Assembly (NCBI GenBank): GCA_035489435.1
Contig: DATHKG010000026.1
Strand: one strand, 5' to 3'
From: DATHKG01 sp035489435
GTDB lineage: Bacteria; Bacteroidota; Bacteroidia; Chitinophagales; Chitinophagaceae
Length of the DNA stretch: 64,000 nucleotides
Each line of letters begins with the position of its first letter. Position 1 is the stretch's first letter. This document shows positions 26,757 through 36,529 of the stretch, piece after piece. A program made the translations under genes and the position numbers. The notes under the pieces are model-generated. The model saw only the letters and a list, made by a program, of their open reading frames with translations, was not told where the DNA came from and did no database searches.

Positions 26757-28022
26757 ATGGAACACTATAGCATTGTACTGGTTATTTTAGGTTTGATAAT
26801 TTTACTGACTGCACTGGCAGAGCGGCTGAATTGGTCAAGCCCGATTTTCTTAATCGTTTCAGGAATCGCCTTCAGCTTCATGCCGGGATTTAAACCTGTG
26901 CATATCGAGTCTGAAGTTATATTTCTACTCGTACTACCTCCATTGCTGTTTGATGCCGCCATTAAGATCCCGCAAAAAGATTTGAAAGAACAATTTTCAA
27001 CCATTGGTACACTGGCATTCGGATTGGTATTTATTACAACGATAGGTATTGGGCTTTTATGTCGCTTTATGATTCCGGGAATGACATGGTCCTTAGCTTT
27101 TTTGCTAGGAGCTATTTTAGCGGCTACAGATGCCGTTGCCGCCATCGGGGTTACCAAAAATCTTGGTCTTTCACATAAAACAAGCGTTATTCTTGAAGGT
27201 GAAAGCCTTCTGAATGATGCATCGGCATTGGTAGCTTATCAATTTGCTCTTGCCTCTGTTGCGGGAGCGGCTTTTATATGGTGGAAGGCCGGACTGACTT
27301 TTATGATCCTGATAGCTGGCGGAGCATTGCTCGGAATTGTGATGGCTTTCGTAATGGGATTTCTTTTGCGCATTGTGAGGCACAATGCTACCGCAGTAAA
27401 TAGTTTTCTGTTGTTAGCCCCATTTGTAACCTATCTTTTAGCTGAAGAAATCCATGTTTCCGGTGTAATTGCGGTAGTTGTTTTAGGATTTGTCATTTCG
27501 TCGAAAGGCAAAATTCATTTTTCAGAAAAAATGAATTTGCAGTCCGAAAACATCTGGGATATGGTTATCTTTTTGCTGAACGGAATGATATTTATCCTGA
27601 TAGGGTTAGAATTGAAAGAAGTGATTTCCGACCTGGACACATACTCAATAGCTATCTACTGTCTCTACGCGTTAATCATTACCATTGCCGCTATTGTAAT
27701 CCGCGCATGGCGTATTTTCACTTTTAAGAAAAAAATCGAGAAAGGATTGAATAACCCCAGGTTCAACAAAAGGGGGCGAATTTCTGAAAATAATCTCATC
27801 AGTGTCGAGGAAAGTATCATAATAAGTCTTTCCGGAATGAGGGGCATTGTTTCATTGGCGATTGCTCTGGCCTTGCCACTGTCAATGGATGACGGCTCTC
27901 CGTTTCCTATGCGCGCGGAAATCCTGTTCATTACATTTATGGTAATATTGTATAGCGTCATAGGGCAAGGACTATTACTACCTATGGTAATAAAGAAACT
28001 ATCTCAGCAAAGAGAAGCTTAA
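26757..28022 (+). CDS. Cation:proton antiporter (CPA1 / NhaP type)
   Basis: A 421-residue inner-membrane Na+(K+)/H+ antiporter with about twelve hydrophobic segments. Family landmarks are LLPPLLFDAAI-like VLPPLLFDAAIKI, the ion-binding region ILAATDAVAAIGV and the motif LEGESLLNDASALVAYQ, plus SGMRGIVSLAIALALP near the C-terminus. The open frame extends upstream to 26604, but the first 51 residues there are hydrophilic and unlike the family; the ATG at 26757 starts directly at the first helix (MEHYSIVLVILG). It would use the proton gradient to expel sodium and control pH. Confidence 0.9.
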   Translation: MEHYSIVLVILGLIILLTALAERLNWSSPIFLIVSGIAFSFMPGFKPVHIESEVIFLLVLPPLLFDAAIKIPQKDLKEQFSTIGTLAFGLVFITTIGIGLLCRFMIPGMTWSLAFLLGAILAATDAVAAIGVTKNLGLSHKTSVILEGESLLNDASALVAYQFALASVAGAAFIWWKAGLTFMILIAGGALLGIVMAFVMGFLLRIVRHNATAVNSFLLLAPFVTYLLAEEIHVSGVIAVVVLGFVISSKGKIHFSEKMNLQSENIWDMVIFLLNGMIFILIGLELKEVISDLDTYSIAIYCLYALIITIAAIVIRAWRIFTFKKKIEKGLNNPRFNKRGRISENNLISVEESIIISLSGMRGIVSLAIALALPLSMDDGSPFPMRAEILFITFMVILYSVIGQGLLLPMVIKKLSQQREA

Positions 28023-28091
28023 GAGGTAGTTATCTTTTAGTTTTGGGTTCATCCATTTTATCGCCCGGTTGCAAATTAAACACATGGTAAA

Positions 28092-28107
28092 AAGGAGTGA
28101 AATCCTT
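28092..28107 (-). terminator. Possible terminator of the 1835-residue T9SS gene
   Basis: AAGGA (28092-28096) pairs with TCCTT (28103-28107) around a 6-nt loop; read on the minus strand the stem is followed by a short T-run. It lies 10 bp past the minus-strand stop codon in the convergent gap. The stem is short. Confidence 0.35.
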
Positions 28108-28116
28108 CCTCAATTT

Positions 28117-31100
28117 TTACAACTTTGTTACCTTCATATTACTGACAACAATGCCATTACGCAATATCTGCACCAGGTGCACACCATTCGCTAACACGCT
28201 CATATTAAGACTTTCGGTGCCCGTTGTCGCCAGCTTTTTTATTTCGGCACGACCATCGCTGGATGTTACACGTATCTCATCACCCATCTTCAGACCAGTA
28301 ATAGTCGCCACGGTATTAACAGGATTCGGCATTAACTGAATAATGGTTTTCCCGCACTCAGTTCTTACTGTTACTGTTCTGCTGTAAGCGTAGGTACCAT
28401 CAATATCCAGCATTTTTAAACGATAATAATTCAGGCCATTTGCTACACTGTTGTCGGTATAAGCATAAGAGTTGCTGCCGGCATTGTGATTACTATTCAT
28501 CTTCGCGATCGTTTTGAATGTTGCCCCATCATTACTATGAAGTATTTCATAACCTGTATTGGTTTCATCACTGCTGCTGGTCCATTCTATACGGGCAGCA
28601 CAATTTCCGGTTTCAAAAGCGGTAAATTTCGTGAGTGTTATTGGTAAGAGCGTGGCATATGAGACAAAATAATCCTCCACTTCCCCATTTGTAAAACTTC
28701 CGCTACCGTTCATAGTTTTTGTGAAACCGGGATCAACAGCAATGGCTATTACACGTATCACACCATTCGCAGCTCCGGAAGCAGGTGGCACGGAAAAGTT
28801 GAAATTTGTCGAGACGGGACTGCCATGAATCATATTGCCGTTCATGAATACATCTGTAGCATCAGTAAAGTTGCCATTACCATCTGCATCATACCATAAA
28901 GCCCAGTACACCGGCTTAGATGCGCCATTGCCATTTACTGTAAGTGTGAAGTTGAATACGGAACCCACACCACTCATTACCCATGGAGTCGCACTGCTTC
29001 CATTTCCACCGTTTGCGCCGCTTGTTAGTACCAGGCCATCGGCTTCATCAGTTAAGCTATTTGCGCATTCATTTGTGGGTACGTTATTTCCTAACCAAGC
29101 AGCATTATTGGTACTGGTTGTTGCTGAAGCAATTGGCCAGGAAGAAGACATGTTACCAAAATCTGATGATACGGGCGATATCAAAACGGAACTAATGTTA
29201 TTTAAATAATTGCATTCATTCAAACTGATCCCTGCTACCGGGAATGTGATTGGCACAACGCTTAAACCATTATCATTTACCACTGCGAATATCGTGTACG
29301 GTGATGCGTATGCTGCAAGATTCAAATTCACCGTCCTCGTCACCGAAGCGCCGGCATACAGGTTCGCAGCCAGCGCATCCGTGGTACTCAATAACACAGC
29401 ACCACTCACTGTTGGATCACCTTTGTAAAATCGTACAGGGGTTCCGGCCGGCGCTATTGCGGATCCGTTATTGGTCAGCGTATAACTCAAAACCGCTGAG
29501 GCTGGTACAAAACTGCAGGCTGTGCTGCTGTTAGCAATGCTTAATGCAGAAATGCTAAGATCAGGTGAAGCGACAATACCCGGAGCCAATACACGAGCAT
29601 CAACCTGGCTGTTAAAAATATCCAGCGGATATTTACCGGAACCAGAAGGATATTGCACTGTGATATTTTGCTCAATAACGGGTATGGTCAGGTCGTCGTT
29701 GACAGACTTTGCACGATAACCACGTCCGTTCCATACTTTACGGGTGCCTTGCCAGCCCGAGCTACCAACTGCAGCTCCAAATACACGAAGCATACCGGTG
29801 AACGCATTTGTGCCATTGCTGACACAGACAAATTCGGCACTTCCATCATTGTCCACATCGGCTACTACCGGGTGTTCCATCCAGGTTGCTGTACCGGATG
29901 CATAGGTGGCAACATCCGAAGGCGAAGCTTTATTGCCATTAATCACACGAATATTCGTTTCATCGTTATAGATGATCTCCTGCACGCCATCCCCGTTAAG
30001 ATCGAATGCAGTAACCGATGTTTCCGCGGATCCGTCAGTAGTAACAAGTGACCAGACAGGACCTGTCGTTTTATTAAGGTTGAATGCATGCATTACATAC
30101 CTAGCATTGAAGATGATCTCGGGATAGTTTACCGCCTTCGCATCCAGCGTTTTTTCATCGTACACATTTGCAATGGTCGGCATACCCATGTATAGAACTC
30201 CGTTATTGTTATAGGCGATCTTCATTTTTAATATAGCAGATGCAGGGTCCCAAACAATAAGATCAGTGCCGTTAGGATAAACAATGTCGAGTTGACCGTC
30301 ATTATCCAGATCGGCCACGGCAGACGGTCCGTCGTTATTCGCGGGGATTACTCCTGCCCCGGCGATAGTACTAAGATTCGCTAAAACCGTAGTTATGCCG
30401 GTTGCCAGGTTAACTCCATAAACCTGGGAGCCCGCAACGATTTCCTTGCCGGGATTTGAACTCATAATATCAATAACAACCACATCATTACCCCAATCAA
30501 AACCATCTTTTCCATAAGGTGCAGTTGCTGAACCGGTAACTGCTTTAAGAAGGCGGTTTTGGCCGAAATTAAATTGAAACACGTCCAGGCCAACTATTAT
30601 TTCGGGCACACCATCTTCATTGATATCAGCCAACCTTGGTGAACCGCTTGCAAAACGGGTTGACACCGGTTCCAGCGAACGGTACTTATAGATACCGGAG
30701 CTGCCGGAGACATTATTGAAAACATACACAAATCCATCGTTGCCCAGAACGATAACTTCAGGCAATCCGTCACGGTCCACATCCGCCACCGCGGGTTGCA
30801 TCGTAGACTGGGTAACCCGCACAGGCAACTGAATGTTGTAGTCAATTGTATTTTTCGACAGATTAGAACCATCGCCTTTGAAATATGTAAGACCTGCGCC
30901 GCCTGCTCTTACCGTCAGGATCTCGGGTATACCGTCACCATCAAGATCAGCAACTGTAGGCGAAACCGATGTGGCAAGTGCATCTGCTGAACTCGTAACC
31001 CAATCCTGTTTTATTCCGAAGTTTGTGAGAGGCGGTGCAGGCGCTGTGCAGGATGGTATGGGTGTACAGCTTGCGTCAAGCTCATCAGTATAGCCATCAA

Positions 31101-33624
31101 GGTTATCATCAATGCCATTACCGCAAATCTCCGGGACTACCTGGCCTGCAAAAGAAAAATACAAAACGGCTGTAGTTGGAAAGGTCACTGAATAGGATCT
31201 ATATGTTTCTCCGCCGATGATCACGTTTGCACCCGCATTCACCTGTGTGGCAGTTCCGTCATCCAGTGAACCAGGCGTGCCATAAATAAATTTCGGTGAA
31301 TTACCCAGCCCGGCAAGCGCCGAAACAGGATAATAGACTGTTACCGCCTGGTTAAAAGAATTGGTGTTTTCCAGTTTCCAGGTAGAAGCAAGGCGCTTTT
31401 GACTTATAAGTATGCTGGAAGTATAACCGGGAAGATCATTATCACCCCATACCAGGAATTGCTGGTCAGCAATTATCGATGCGGTGTTAAGTGCGTTGTT
31501 GGCGTTCACGGTGCCGCTGGCCATTACAACCTGGCTGCCGGCATTGCCGCTTTTTCCCTGGCGCTGATCAAGGGCTGTATTATCATCCCGCCCAATGCCG
31601 GCAATGTCTGAGCTGTAGCCACTGACTGAATAGATATTGTTGCTATTCGAAGCAAGATAGTCTCCGCCCATTGTGAGGCCATATTTTAAACTGAGATAAG
31701 TCTCAACCTGCCGGGCATCAGCTGTACTCAACGCGCTATTATAAACCACCGCTTCTGCGATGTTGCTACCGGCTGAAAGTATCGTTGTACTATTATATGC
31801 ACCGATTTGTAATTGATCGACGCCATAGCTGGCACTGGAAGTCGCCGATACATTTGTGCTTCCATTTATCCTTATTTGGGTACCGTTAACTGTTCCGTTG
31901 CTGAATATCATGCTGGCAAGATACTGTCGTCCCGAATTTAAAAAACCGTCGGGCGTTTTTATAAAATCCGAAACACCATGTCGTATAGTTAAAGCCTGAT
32001 TTGGTGCCCATATCGCAAGTCCCGGAGTTCCGTGTGCTGCAGACAAAAGGTTATTACCGGCAACAGACCTGAAGACAATGAATCTTGTATAGTTGCTATT
32101 GGCTAATGCGGGGACGTTACCCGCGCTCGTCAGAAAATCTGAACCACCAAAAAGTACAGTTGGATTAAAGTTTACCGCACCGTCTGTAAGTTGAGGGGTG
32201 CCGGAAGCAGTAAAGTTATTGGCGGGATTTACCTGGTTCACCCATGAACTTATTGTTGCGCCTGATGAGTTGATACCAGCATCAGCCCGCACCCATACAC
32301 TGGCCCCACCTATATTTCCCGGATTTACCGCTTTTGAACCAAAACTGAAATACAAGGTTCCTGCAGATGGAAATGTTACAATAAAACCGGTATAAGAGAT
32401 GCCATTGATAGTTGTTGTCGTTGTTCCAGGTGTTTCGGCCCCTGGAGTAGCGAATGTAGCGCTGGTACTTTGCACAAGGTATTTGCCGGCATTAGAAAGT
32501 TGATTAAGACTTATGGTCGGAAAATAAACAGTTACCTGTTGACTGAAGTTACCGGTGTTTTGCAGTTTCCATGTTCTTGCGAGCTTGTTATTAACGTTAG
32601 AGAAACCGGCAACGGGCACTGTCGAAGTGATGGAGCCATTGTCATCGCCCCAAACCAAAAATTGTTTGTCAGCAGCGATCACACTTGCATTCATTGCGTT
32701 GGTATTGGCCAAACTGCCGGCGGCCATCACTACCTGGTTTGTAATTGCCGTATTAATACTTTGACTTTGCTTTTGGTTAAAAGCACTATTATCATCGCGG
32801 CCCAGGCCTGCGATATTATTATTATGGGTCGATATCGAATAGATGTTGCTGGTTCCATCTGATGCGAGGTAATCATGACCAATCGTGATACCGTATTTAA
32901 GACCGAGATAACTTTGTATCTGCCTGGTGGAGACAGCACCACTGGCTAACGCTGACGGGTACACTATTACTTCTGCGATTCGCCCGGCAAGATTATTTCC
33001 GCCACCATGCGCGCCTAATTGCATTGTGGAAGCAACATAAGGAGCAGCTGAATTAATGGCGGCTTTGTTCACACCATTTACGTTTATGAACGTTCCGGCG
33101 GCGACCCCGCTGGAAAATCCGGCTGTGCCCAGGTAATAGCGGGTACCATCAACTACGTTAGATGCAGTAAGTATCGCACCGTTATGAAAAACACACAGAT
33201 TAGTATTTGTATTTGCTGCAAAAAGAGCGTTGTCGCCAATTCCGCCTGAAGAAATAAGATTATTTGCCGGGACACCGTCAAACCTGAATACAACAAACTT
33301 TGTATATGCGCTATTAGCTGGTAATACATTGAGAGAACTGGTAAGAAAATTACTTCCGCTAAAGGTGATAGCCGGGTTGAAGTTTATATTGCCGGCATTG
33401 AGTTGCGGATTATTAGTACCAGCAAAACTGTTCGCTGCATTTGCCTGGTTTACCCAACCGGTGACATTGGTACCGGTGGCAGTAATTCCGGCATCGGCAC
33501 GTAGCCATACGGAGGCACCGCCAACGCCACCCGGATTAGATTGTGCGATGGCATATATCGATGCAATAGTAAACGAACAGGAAAGCAACAGGCCTTTGTA
33601 CAACCTGGTAACAGCGGTTTTCAT
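28117..33624 (-). CDS. Giant multidomain secreted protein with T9SS type A sorting domain
   Basis: An 1835-residue exported protein. Order: signal peptide (1-27); two tandem, divergent copies of a roughly 400-residue module (28-432 and 433-about 835), each opening GGASVW(L/V)RADAG and containing a LamG/concanavalin-like section and GLKYGIT-type motif; a CGNGIDDNLDGYTDELDASC spacer; an FG-GAP/VCBS block with DLDGDGIPEI and DVDRDGLPEV (about 880-1340); a CARDB-like domain (about 1390-1520); a GEVED-like domain ending NGEVEDYFVSY; a fibronectin-like segment; and a C-terminal sorting domain with LMPNPVN. By family knowledge such proteins are exported by T9SS and anchored or released at the cell surface, typically as adhesins. 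No catalytic site was seen. Confidence 0.88.
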   Translation of the reverse strand: MKTAVTRLYKGLLLSCSFTIASIYAIAQSNPGGVGGASVWLRADAGITATGTNVTGWVNQANAANSFAGTNNPQLNAGNINFNPAITFSGSNFLTSSLNVLPANSAYTKFVVFRFDGVPANNLISSGGIGDNALFAANTNTNLCVFHNGAILTASNVVDGTRYYLGTAGFSSGVAAGTFINVNGVNKAAINSAAPYVASTMQLGAHGGGNNLAGRIAEVIVYPSALASGAVSTRQIQSYLGLKYGITIGHDYLASDGTSNIYSISTHNNNIAGLGRDDNSAFNQKQSQSINTAITNQVVMAAGSLANTNAMNASVIAADKQFLVWGDDNGSITSTVPVAGFSNVNNKLARTWKLQNTGNFSQQVTVYFPTISLNQLSNAGKYLVQSTSATFATPGAETPGTTTTTINGISYTGFIVTFPSAGTLYFSFGSKAVNPGNIGGASVWVRADAGINSSGATISSWVNQVNPANNFTASGTPQLTDGAVNFNPTVLFGGSDFLTSAGNVPALANSNYTRFIVFRSVAGNNLLSAAHGTPGLAIWAPNQALTIRHGVSDFIKTPDGFLNSGRQYLASMIFSNGTVNGTQIRINGSTNVSATSSASYGVDQLQIGAYNSTTILSAGSNIAEAVVYNSALSTADARQVETYLSLKYGLTMGGDYLASNSNNIYSVSGYSSDIAGIGRDDNTALDQRQGKSGNAGSQVVMASGTVNANNALNTASIIADQQFLVWGDNDLPGYTSSILISQKRLASTWKLENTNSFNQAVTVYYPVSALAGLGNSPKFIYGTPGSLDDGTATQVNAGANVIIGGETYRSYSVTFPTTAVLYFSFAGQVVPEICGNGIDDNLDGYTDELDASCTPIPSCTAPAPPLTNFGIKQDWVTSSADALATSVSPTVADLDGDGIPEILTVRAGGAGLTYFKGDGSNLSKNTIDYNIQLPVRVTQSTMQPAVADVDRDGLPEVIVLGNDGFVYVFNNVSGSSGIYKYRSLEPVSTRFASGSPRLADINEDGVPEIIVGLDVFQFNFGQNRLLKAVTGSATAPYGKDGFDWGNDVVVIDIMSSNPGKEIVAGSQVYGVNLATGITTVLANLSTIAGAGVIPANNDGPSAVADLDNDGQLDIVYPNGTDLIVWDPASAILKMKIAYNNNGVLYMGMPTIANVYDEKTLDAKAVNYPEIIFNARYVMHAFNLNKTTGPVWSLVTTDGSAETSVTAFDLNGDGVQEIIYNDETNIRVINGNKASPSDVATYASGTATWMEHPVVADVDNDGSAEFVCVSNGTNAFTGMLRVFGAAVGSSGWQGTRKVWNGRGYRAKSVNDDLTIPVIEQNITVQYPSGSGKYPLDIFNSQVDARVLAPGIVASPDLSISALSIANSSTACSFVPASAVLSYTLTNNGSAIAPAGTPVRFYKGDPTVSGAVLLSTTDALAANLYAGASVTRTVNLNLAAYASPYTIFAVVNDNGLSVVPITFPVAGISLNECNYLNNISSVLISPVSSDFGNMSSSWPIASATTSTNNAAWLGNNVPTNECANSLTDEADGLVLTSGANGGNGSSATPWVMSGVGSVFNFTLTVNGNGASKPVYWALWYDADGNGNFTDATDVFMNGNMIHGSPVSTNFNFSVPPASGAANGVIRVIAIAVDPGFTKTMNGSGSFTNGEVEDYFVSYATLLPITLTKFTAFETGNCAARIEWTSSSDETNTGYEILHSNDGATFKTIAKMNSNHNAGSNSYAYTDNSVANGLNYYRLKMLDIDGTYAYSRTVTVRTECGKTIIQLMPNPVNTVATITGLKMGDEIRVTSSDGRAEIKKLATTGTESLNMSVLANGVHLVQILRNGIVVSNMKVTKL

Positions 33625-34247
33625 AGGTAGGGATTAATTTCAATTAAATATCTTCATGCGAACCTGGGAACAGCAAAAATTATCTTTTCAAATATTATTT
33701 TCTCAATATTATTTTCTTAAATATTATTTTCTCAAATCAACAACCTAAAGGTTCGTCATTACCGTCATATAACGACTGTCATATAAGATATTACCGGGGT
33801 GAAGCTGTGATAAAAGGGTTAATCATTATCATTTGCTAGTCGATAGCACTTAGTTTTACCGGGCTTAAGACTTAGCAATGAATTATGGATTTTTAAACGG
33901 AGTCAATGCGTATTTAGTATGCAAAAGTTTCAACAAAATTTTCAAGATTGATGACATATAAAAAAACGTTTGAATGAAATAACCACTATCGTAAAACTCC
34001 TTTATTTAGTCCCGGAGGTGAGCAATTTGTCTTTCCCTGGTTTTGATCAGGGGGGAAATTTACATAGGTACAAGCAGATGACTTCTGGTGCACACATCAT
34101 TCACTATCAAAATGCGAACATTAGTTAACAGGAAGTTATAGCAGGCATAACTTGATGAATTTGAATAACGAATCAAAATCTCCATAGCTTATCTAATTCC
34201 ATAAACCTGGATTTCATAAGTTTTAAACAATTAAAGCTTCAAATAAA
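33625..34247. other. 623-bp AT-rich divergent intergenic region with short repeats
   Basis: No coding or RNA gene recognised. Near the minus-strand gene are three 14-bp near-copies of AATATTATTTTCTC (33691-33704, 33705-33718, 33720-33733) and a direct repeat GTCATATAA (33764-33772 and 33778-33786). Promoters of the 1835-residue gene and of the YCII gene should lie here but no consensus pair was found. Confidence 0.5.
33691..33733. repeat. Three tandem 14-bp AT-rich repeats
   Basis: Units AATATTATTTTCTC, AATATTATTTTCTT and AATATTATTTTCTC (one extra A before the third), 67-109 bp upstream of the minus-strand T9SS gene start. Probably a promoter-proximal AT-rich tract; slippage could change copy number. 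Confidence 0.6.
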
Positions 34248-34598
34248 ATGAAAGATTATTTATTGGTATTCAGGACTGATGAAAATACAATGCAAGCTTT
34301 CCCTAAACGCTCACCCGAAGAAATGCAGGTTAGTATGAAACGCTGGATGGACTGGATAGGTGGTATTGCAGCTCAAAACAAATTGACCGATCGGGGAAAT
34401 AGATTAGTCCCTTCTGGCCAAGTTGTAAAATCTAACAATGTAATCGCTGATGGACCGTATAGTGAAATTAAGGAGTGTATTATTGGCTATAGTATTGTAA
34501 AAGCCACTTCTATTGAAGAAGCTGCTGAATTAGCAAAGGGATGCCCTGTCTTAACAATTGGTGGAAATGTAGAAATTAGAGAGATAAGTGCTATGTAA
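34248..34598 (+). CDS. YCII/DGPF-family protein
   Basis: A 116-residue small cytoplasmic protein of the YCII (DGPF) family, with the hallmark ADGPYSEIKECIIGYSIV at about 65-82. Genes of this family are typically placed next to ECF42-type sigma factors, as here (start of the sigma gene 53 bp downstream). Its role is unproven; it may be a target or modulator of the sigma factor. Confidence 0.88.
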   Translation: MKDYLLVFRTDENTMQAFPKRSPEEMQVSMKRWMDWIGGIAAQNKLTDRGNRLVPSGQVVKSNNVIADGPYSEIKECIIGYSIVKATSIEEAAELAKGCPVLTIGGNVEIREISAM

Positions 34599-34650
34599 GC
34601 ATAATTTCAAAAAATCCAGAATACTTTGTTTTACACAGGCAATTATTTTT

Positions 34651-35907
34651 ATGATCCAGGCAGAATTGATGCCTCATTTATTTAGAACGGAGTACAGAAA
34701 AATAGTTTCTGTACTCTGCAGATTATTTGGCATTGAGCGCATTGAAATTGCAGAAGACATTGTAAGCGATACTTTTCTTTCGGCATCTGAATTGTGGGGT
34801 TTAAAAGGACTGCCTGAAAACCCGGCTGCCTGGCTATATACTGTTGCAAAAAATAAGACGAAAGATCATTTAAAACAAAATTCGCTTTTTGCTGAACACA
34901 TTTCAAAAGAGATAACATACAGTGCAACGGGTTCGGAAGAAATAGAAATTGATTTGTCAATCAAAAACATCAACGATAGCCAACTGGCAATGATATTTGT
35001 GGTTTGCCATCCCTGTAATCCTGCTGAAGCACAAATTAGTTTGGCATTAAATCTACTTTGCGGTTTTGGCGTTGATGAAATTGCAAACGCTTTTCTGACA
35101 AACAAAGAAGTTATATATAAACGTTTACAACGAGCCAAAGAAAAACTTAGAATTGAAAAAATAAAAATTGAACATCCTACTTCATCTGAAATAAATGAAC
35201 GCCTACCTTCTGTTTTAATGACTTTGTATTTACTTTTTAATGAGGGCTATTATTCGTTAAATCAAGACATTACTTTGCGTAAAGACCTATGTTTGGAAGC
35301 GATGAGATTAACGTATTTGCTTATTGAGAACAACCAGACAAACAAACCATCTGCAAATGCCTTGTTTTCCTTAATGTGTTTTCATTCATCAAGATTTGAT
35401 GCAAGTCTTAACCAAAACGGAGAAATAATTCTATATGGAGACCAGGAAACGGACTTATGGAGTCAAGACCCGATTAGCAAAGGAGAATATTTTTTGGATC
35501 AGGCTTCGCAAGGCGATACACTTTCAAAATTTCATTTAGAAGCTGCCATCGCTTACTGGCATACTTCTAAAACCGATTCAAAAGAAAAATGGGAAAATAT
35601 TTTACAGCTATATAACCAACTACTCGTTATTGAATATTCACCTATTGCAGCTTTGAATAGAACTTATGTACTTGCCAAAGCAAATGGGAAAATGGAAGCA
35701 ATTATAGAAGCAGAAAAGATAAAACTTAATGGAAATTATTTGTACCATTCATTGTTAGGTGAACTCTATACTGGCATTGACTATACAAAGGCGATTTCGC
35801 ATTTACAGGATGCTTTAACACTTGCAAAATTTACCACTGACAAAAAGGTTCTTTTAAATAAAATCTTTGAGTGCAGGCAGAAAGAAAGGACATCTAACAT
35901 TCTATAG
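34651..35907 (+). CDS. ECF42-type RNA polymerase sigma factor with long C-terminal extension
   Basis: A 418-residue sigma factor. The N-terminus has sigma region 2 (about 7-75; HLFRTEYRKIVSVLCRLFG, EDIVSDTFLSA), then region 4 (about 110-170; FGVDEIANAFLTNKEVIYKR). The remaining 240 residues are a helical TPR-like/DUF6596 extension, which replaces an anti-sigma factor in ECF42 members. The start at 34651 (MIQAEL) was chosen because it begins the conserved region; the open frame extends to 34588 and there overlaps the YCII gene. Pairing with a DGPF protein is characteristic. The SRPBCC gene 135 bp downstream is a frequent neighbour. Confidence 0.9.
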   Translation: MIQAELMPHLFRTEYRKIVSVLCRLFGIERIEIAEDIVSDTFLSASELWGLKGLPENPAAWLYTVAKNKTKDHLKQNSLFAEHISKEITYSATGSEEIEIDLSIKNINDSQLAMIFVVCHPCNPAEAQISLALNLLCGFGVDEIANAFLTNKEVIYKRLQRAKEKLRIEKIKIEHPTSSEINERLPSVLMTLYLLFNEGYYSLNQDITLRKDLCLEAMRLTYLLIENNQTNKPSANALFSLMCFHSSRFDASLNQNGEIILYGDQETDLWSQDPISKGEYFLDQASQGDTLSKFHLEAAIAYWHTSKTDSKEKWENILQLYNQLLVIEYSPIAALNRTYVLAKANGKMEAIIEAEKIKLNGNYLYHSLLGELYTGIDYTKAISHLQDALTLAKFTTDKKVLLNKIFECRQKERTSNIL

Positions 35908-35923
35908 CTGGCCCACAGTCAGA

Positions 35924-35940
35924 TTTTTTTTGAAAAAAAA
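35924..35940. repeat. T8-G-A8 palindrome after the sigma factor gene
   Basis: Eight T, one G, eight A at 35924-35940, 17 bp after the sigma-factor stop codon. It could form a weak hairpin or act as a bent-DNA element just upstream of the next promoter (TTTG at 35941). Confidence 0.4.
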
Positions 35941-35972
35941 TTTGCGTAACCCAGAAGTTACCTATATATTTG
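35941..35972 (+). promoter_or_regulatory. Bacteroidota-type promoter before SRPBCC gene
   Basis: TTTG (35941-35944), 20 bp, then TATATTTG (35965-35972) match the known Bacteroidota housekeeping promoter (TTTG, 19-21 bp, TAnnTTTG) at every defined position. Transcription would begin near 35979, about 64 bp before the SRPBCC start. It is the only full match noticed in the window. Confidence 0.65.
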
Positions 35973-35989
35973 AGTAACTTTAAAGTTAC
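35946..35989. promoter_or_regulatory. Two GTAAC-N6-GTTAC palindromes overlapping the promoter
   Basis: Identical-architecture palindromes GTAAC-N6-GTTAC lie at 35946-35961 and 35974-35989, 28 bp start to start. The first fills the promoter spacer and the second covers the expected transcription start. Such placement is typical of repressor operators; HxlR or ArsR-type regulators are common partners of SRPBCC genes. Confidence 0.6.
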
Positions 35990-36042
35990 CTATTGAAAAG
36001 CTGGATTTTTATTTCTTCATTAAATACTTAAAATAGATTAAG

Positions 36043-36489
36043 ATGAAAACACCCGATTTTACTACCACCTTACTGGTGGACCAAACAACAAAAAAAGTTT
36101 TTGATGCGATTAACAATCCCCGGCTCTGGTGGTCAGGAGAAGTTGAAGGCAATGCAGGAGAACTAAATGATGAGTTCACCTATCGATATAAAGACTTCCA
36201 CTATTCCAGGCAAAGAGTAATTGAAATGATCCCTGGTCAAAAGGTAGTGTGGCTGGTTACTGAGTGCGTCATTAATTACGTTGAGGACAAAGACGAATGG
36301 ATCGGAACAAAGATCAGTTTCGAAATTTCTCAGGAGGGCAACCAAACCAGGCTTCGTTTTTCTCATTTGGGTTTAGTGCCCACTGTCGAATGCTTCGATA
36401 GCTGTTCAAATTCATGGAGCCAGCTTATCCATCAAAGTTTATCTGGTTTAATTACCACTGGTAAGGGCAAGCAGCTTATTTTAGCCTGA
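36043..36489 (+). CDS. SRPBCC (AHSA1-like) domain protein
   Basis: A 148-residue protein with a START-like ligand-binding fold: TTLLVDQTTKKVFDAINNPR at the N-terminus, LWWSGEVEG, GQKVVWLVTE and the C-terminal helix CSNSWSQLIHQSLSGLI. These proteins bind hydrophobic small molecules or act as Hsp90 co-chaperone-like factors; bacterial members often respond to toxic compounds. It has its own promoter and palindromic operators (35941-35989), so it is regulated separately from the sigma-factor gene. Confidence 0.88.
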   Translation: MKTPDFTTTLLVDQTTKKVFDAINNPRLWWSGEVEGNAGELNDEFTYRYKDFHYSRQRVIEMIPGQKVVWLVTECVINYVEDKDEWIGTKISFEISQEGNQTRLRFSHLGLVPTVECFDSCSNSWSQLIHQSLSGLITTGKGKQLILA

Positions 36490-36529
36490 GCTACTTACTG
36501 CGTTAATTTATCCATTCCGAAAAATCGGG

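Noticed and set aside
28092..28107. The same hairpin as a terminator for the antiporter on the plus strand
   Set aside because: The T-run follows the stem only on the minus strand, so the plus-strand reading is weak.
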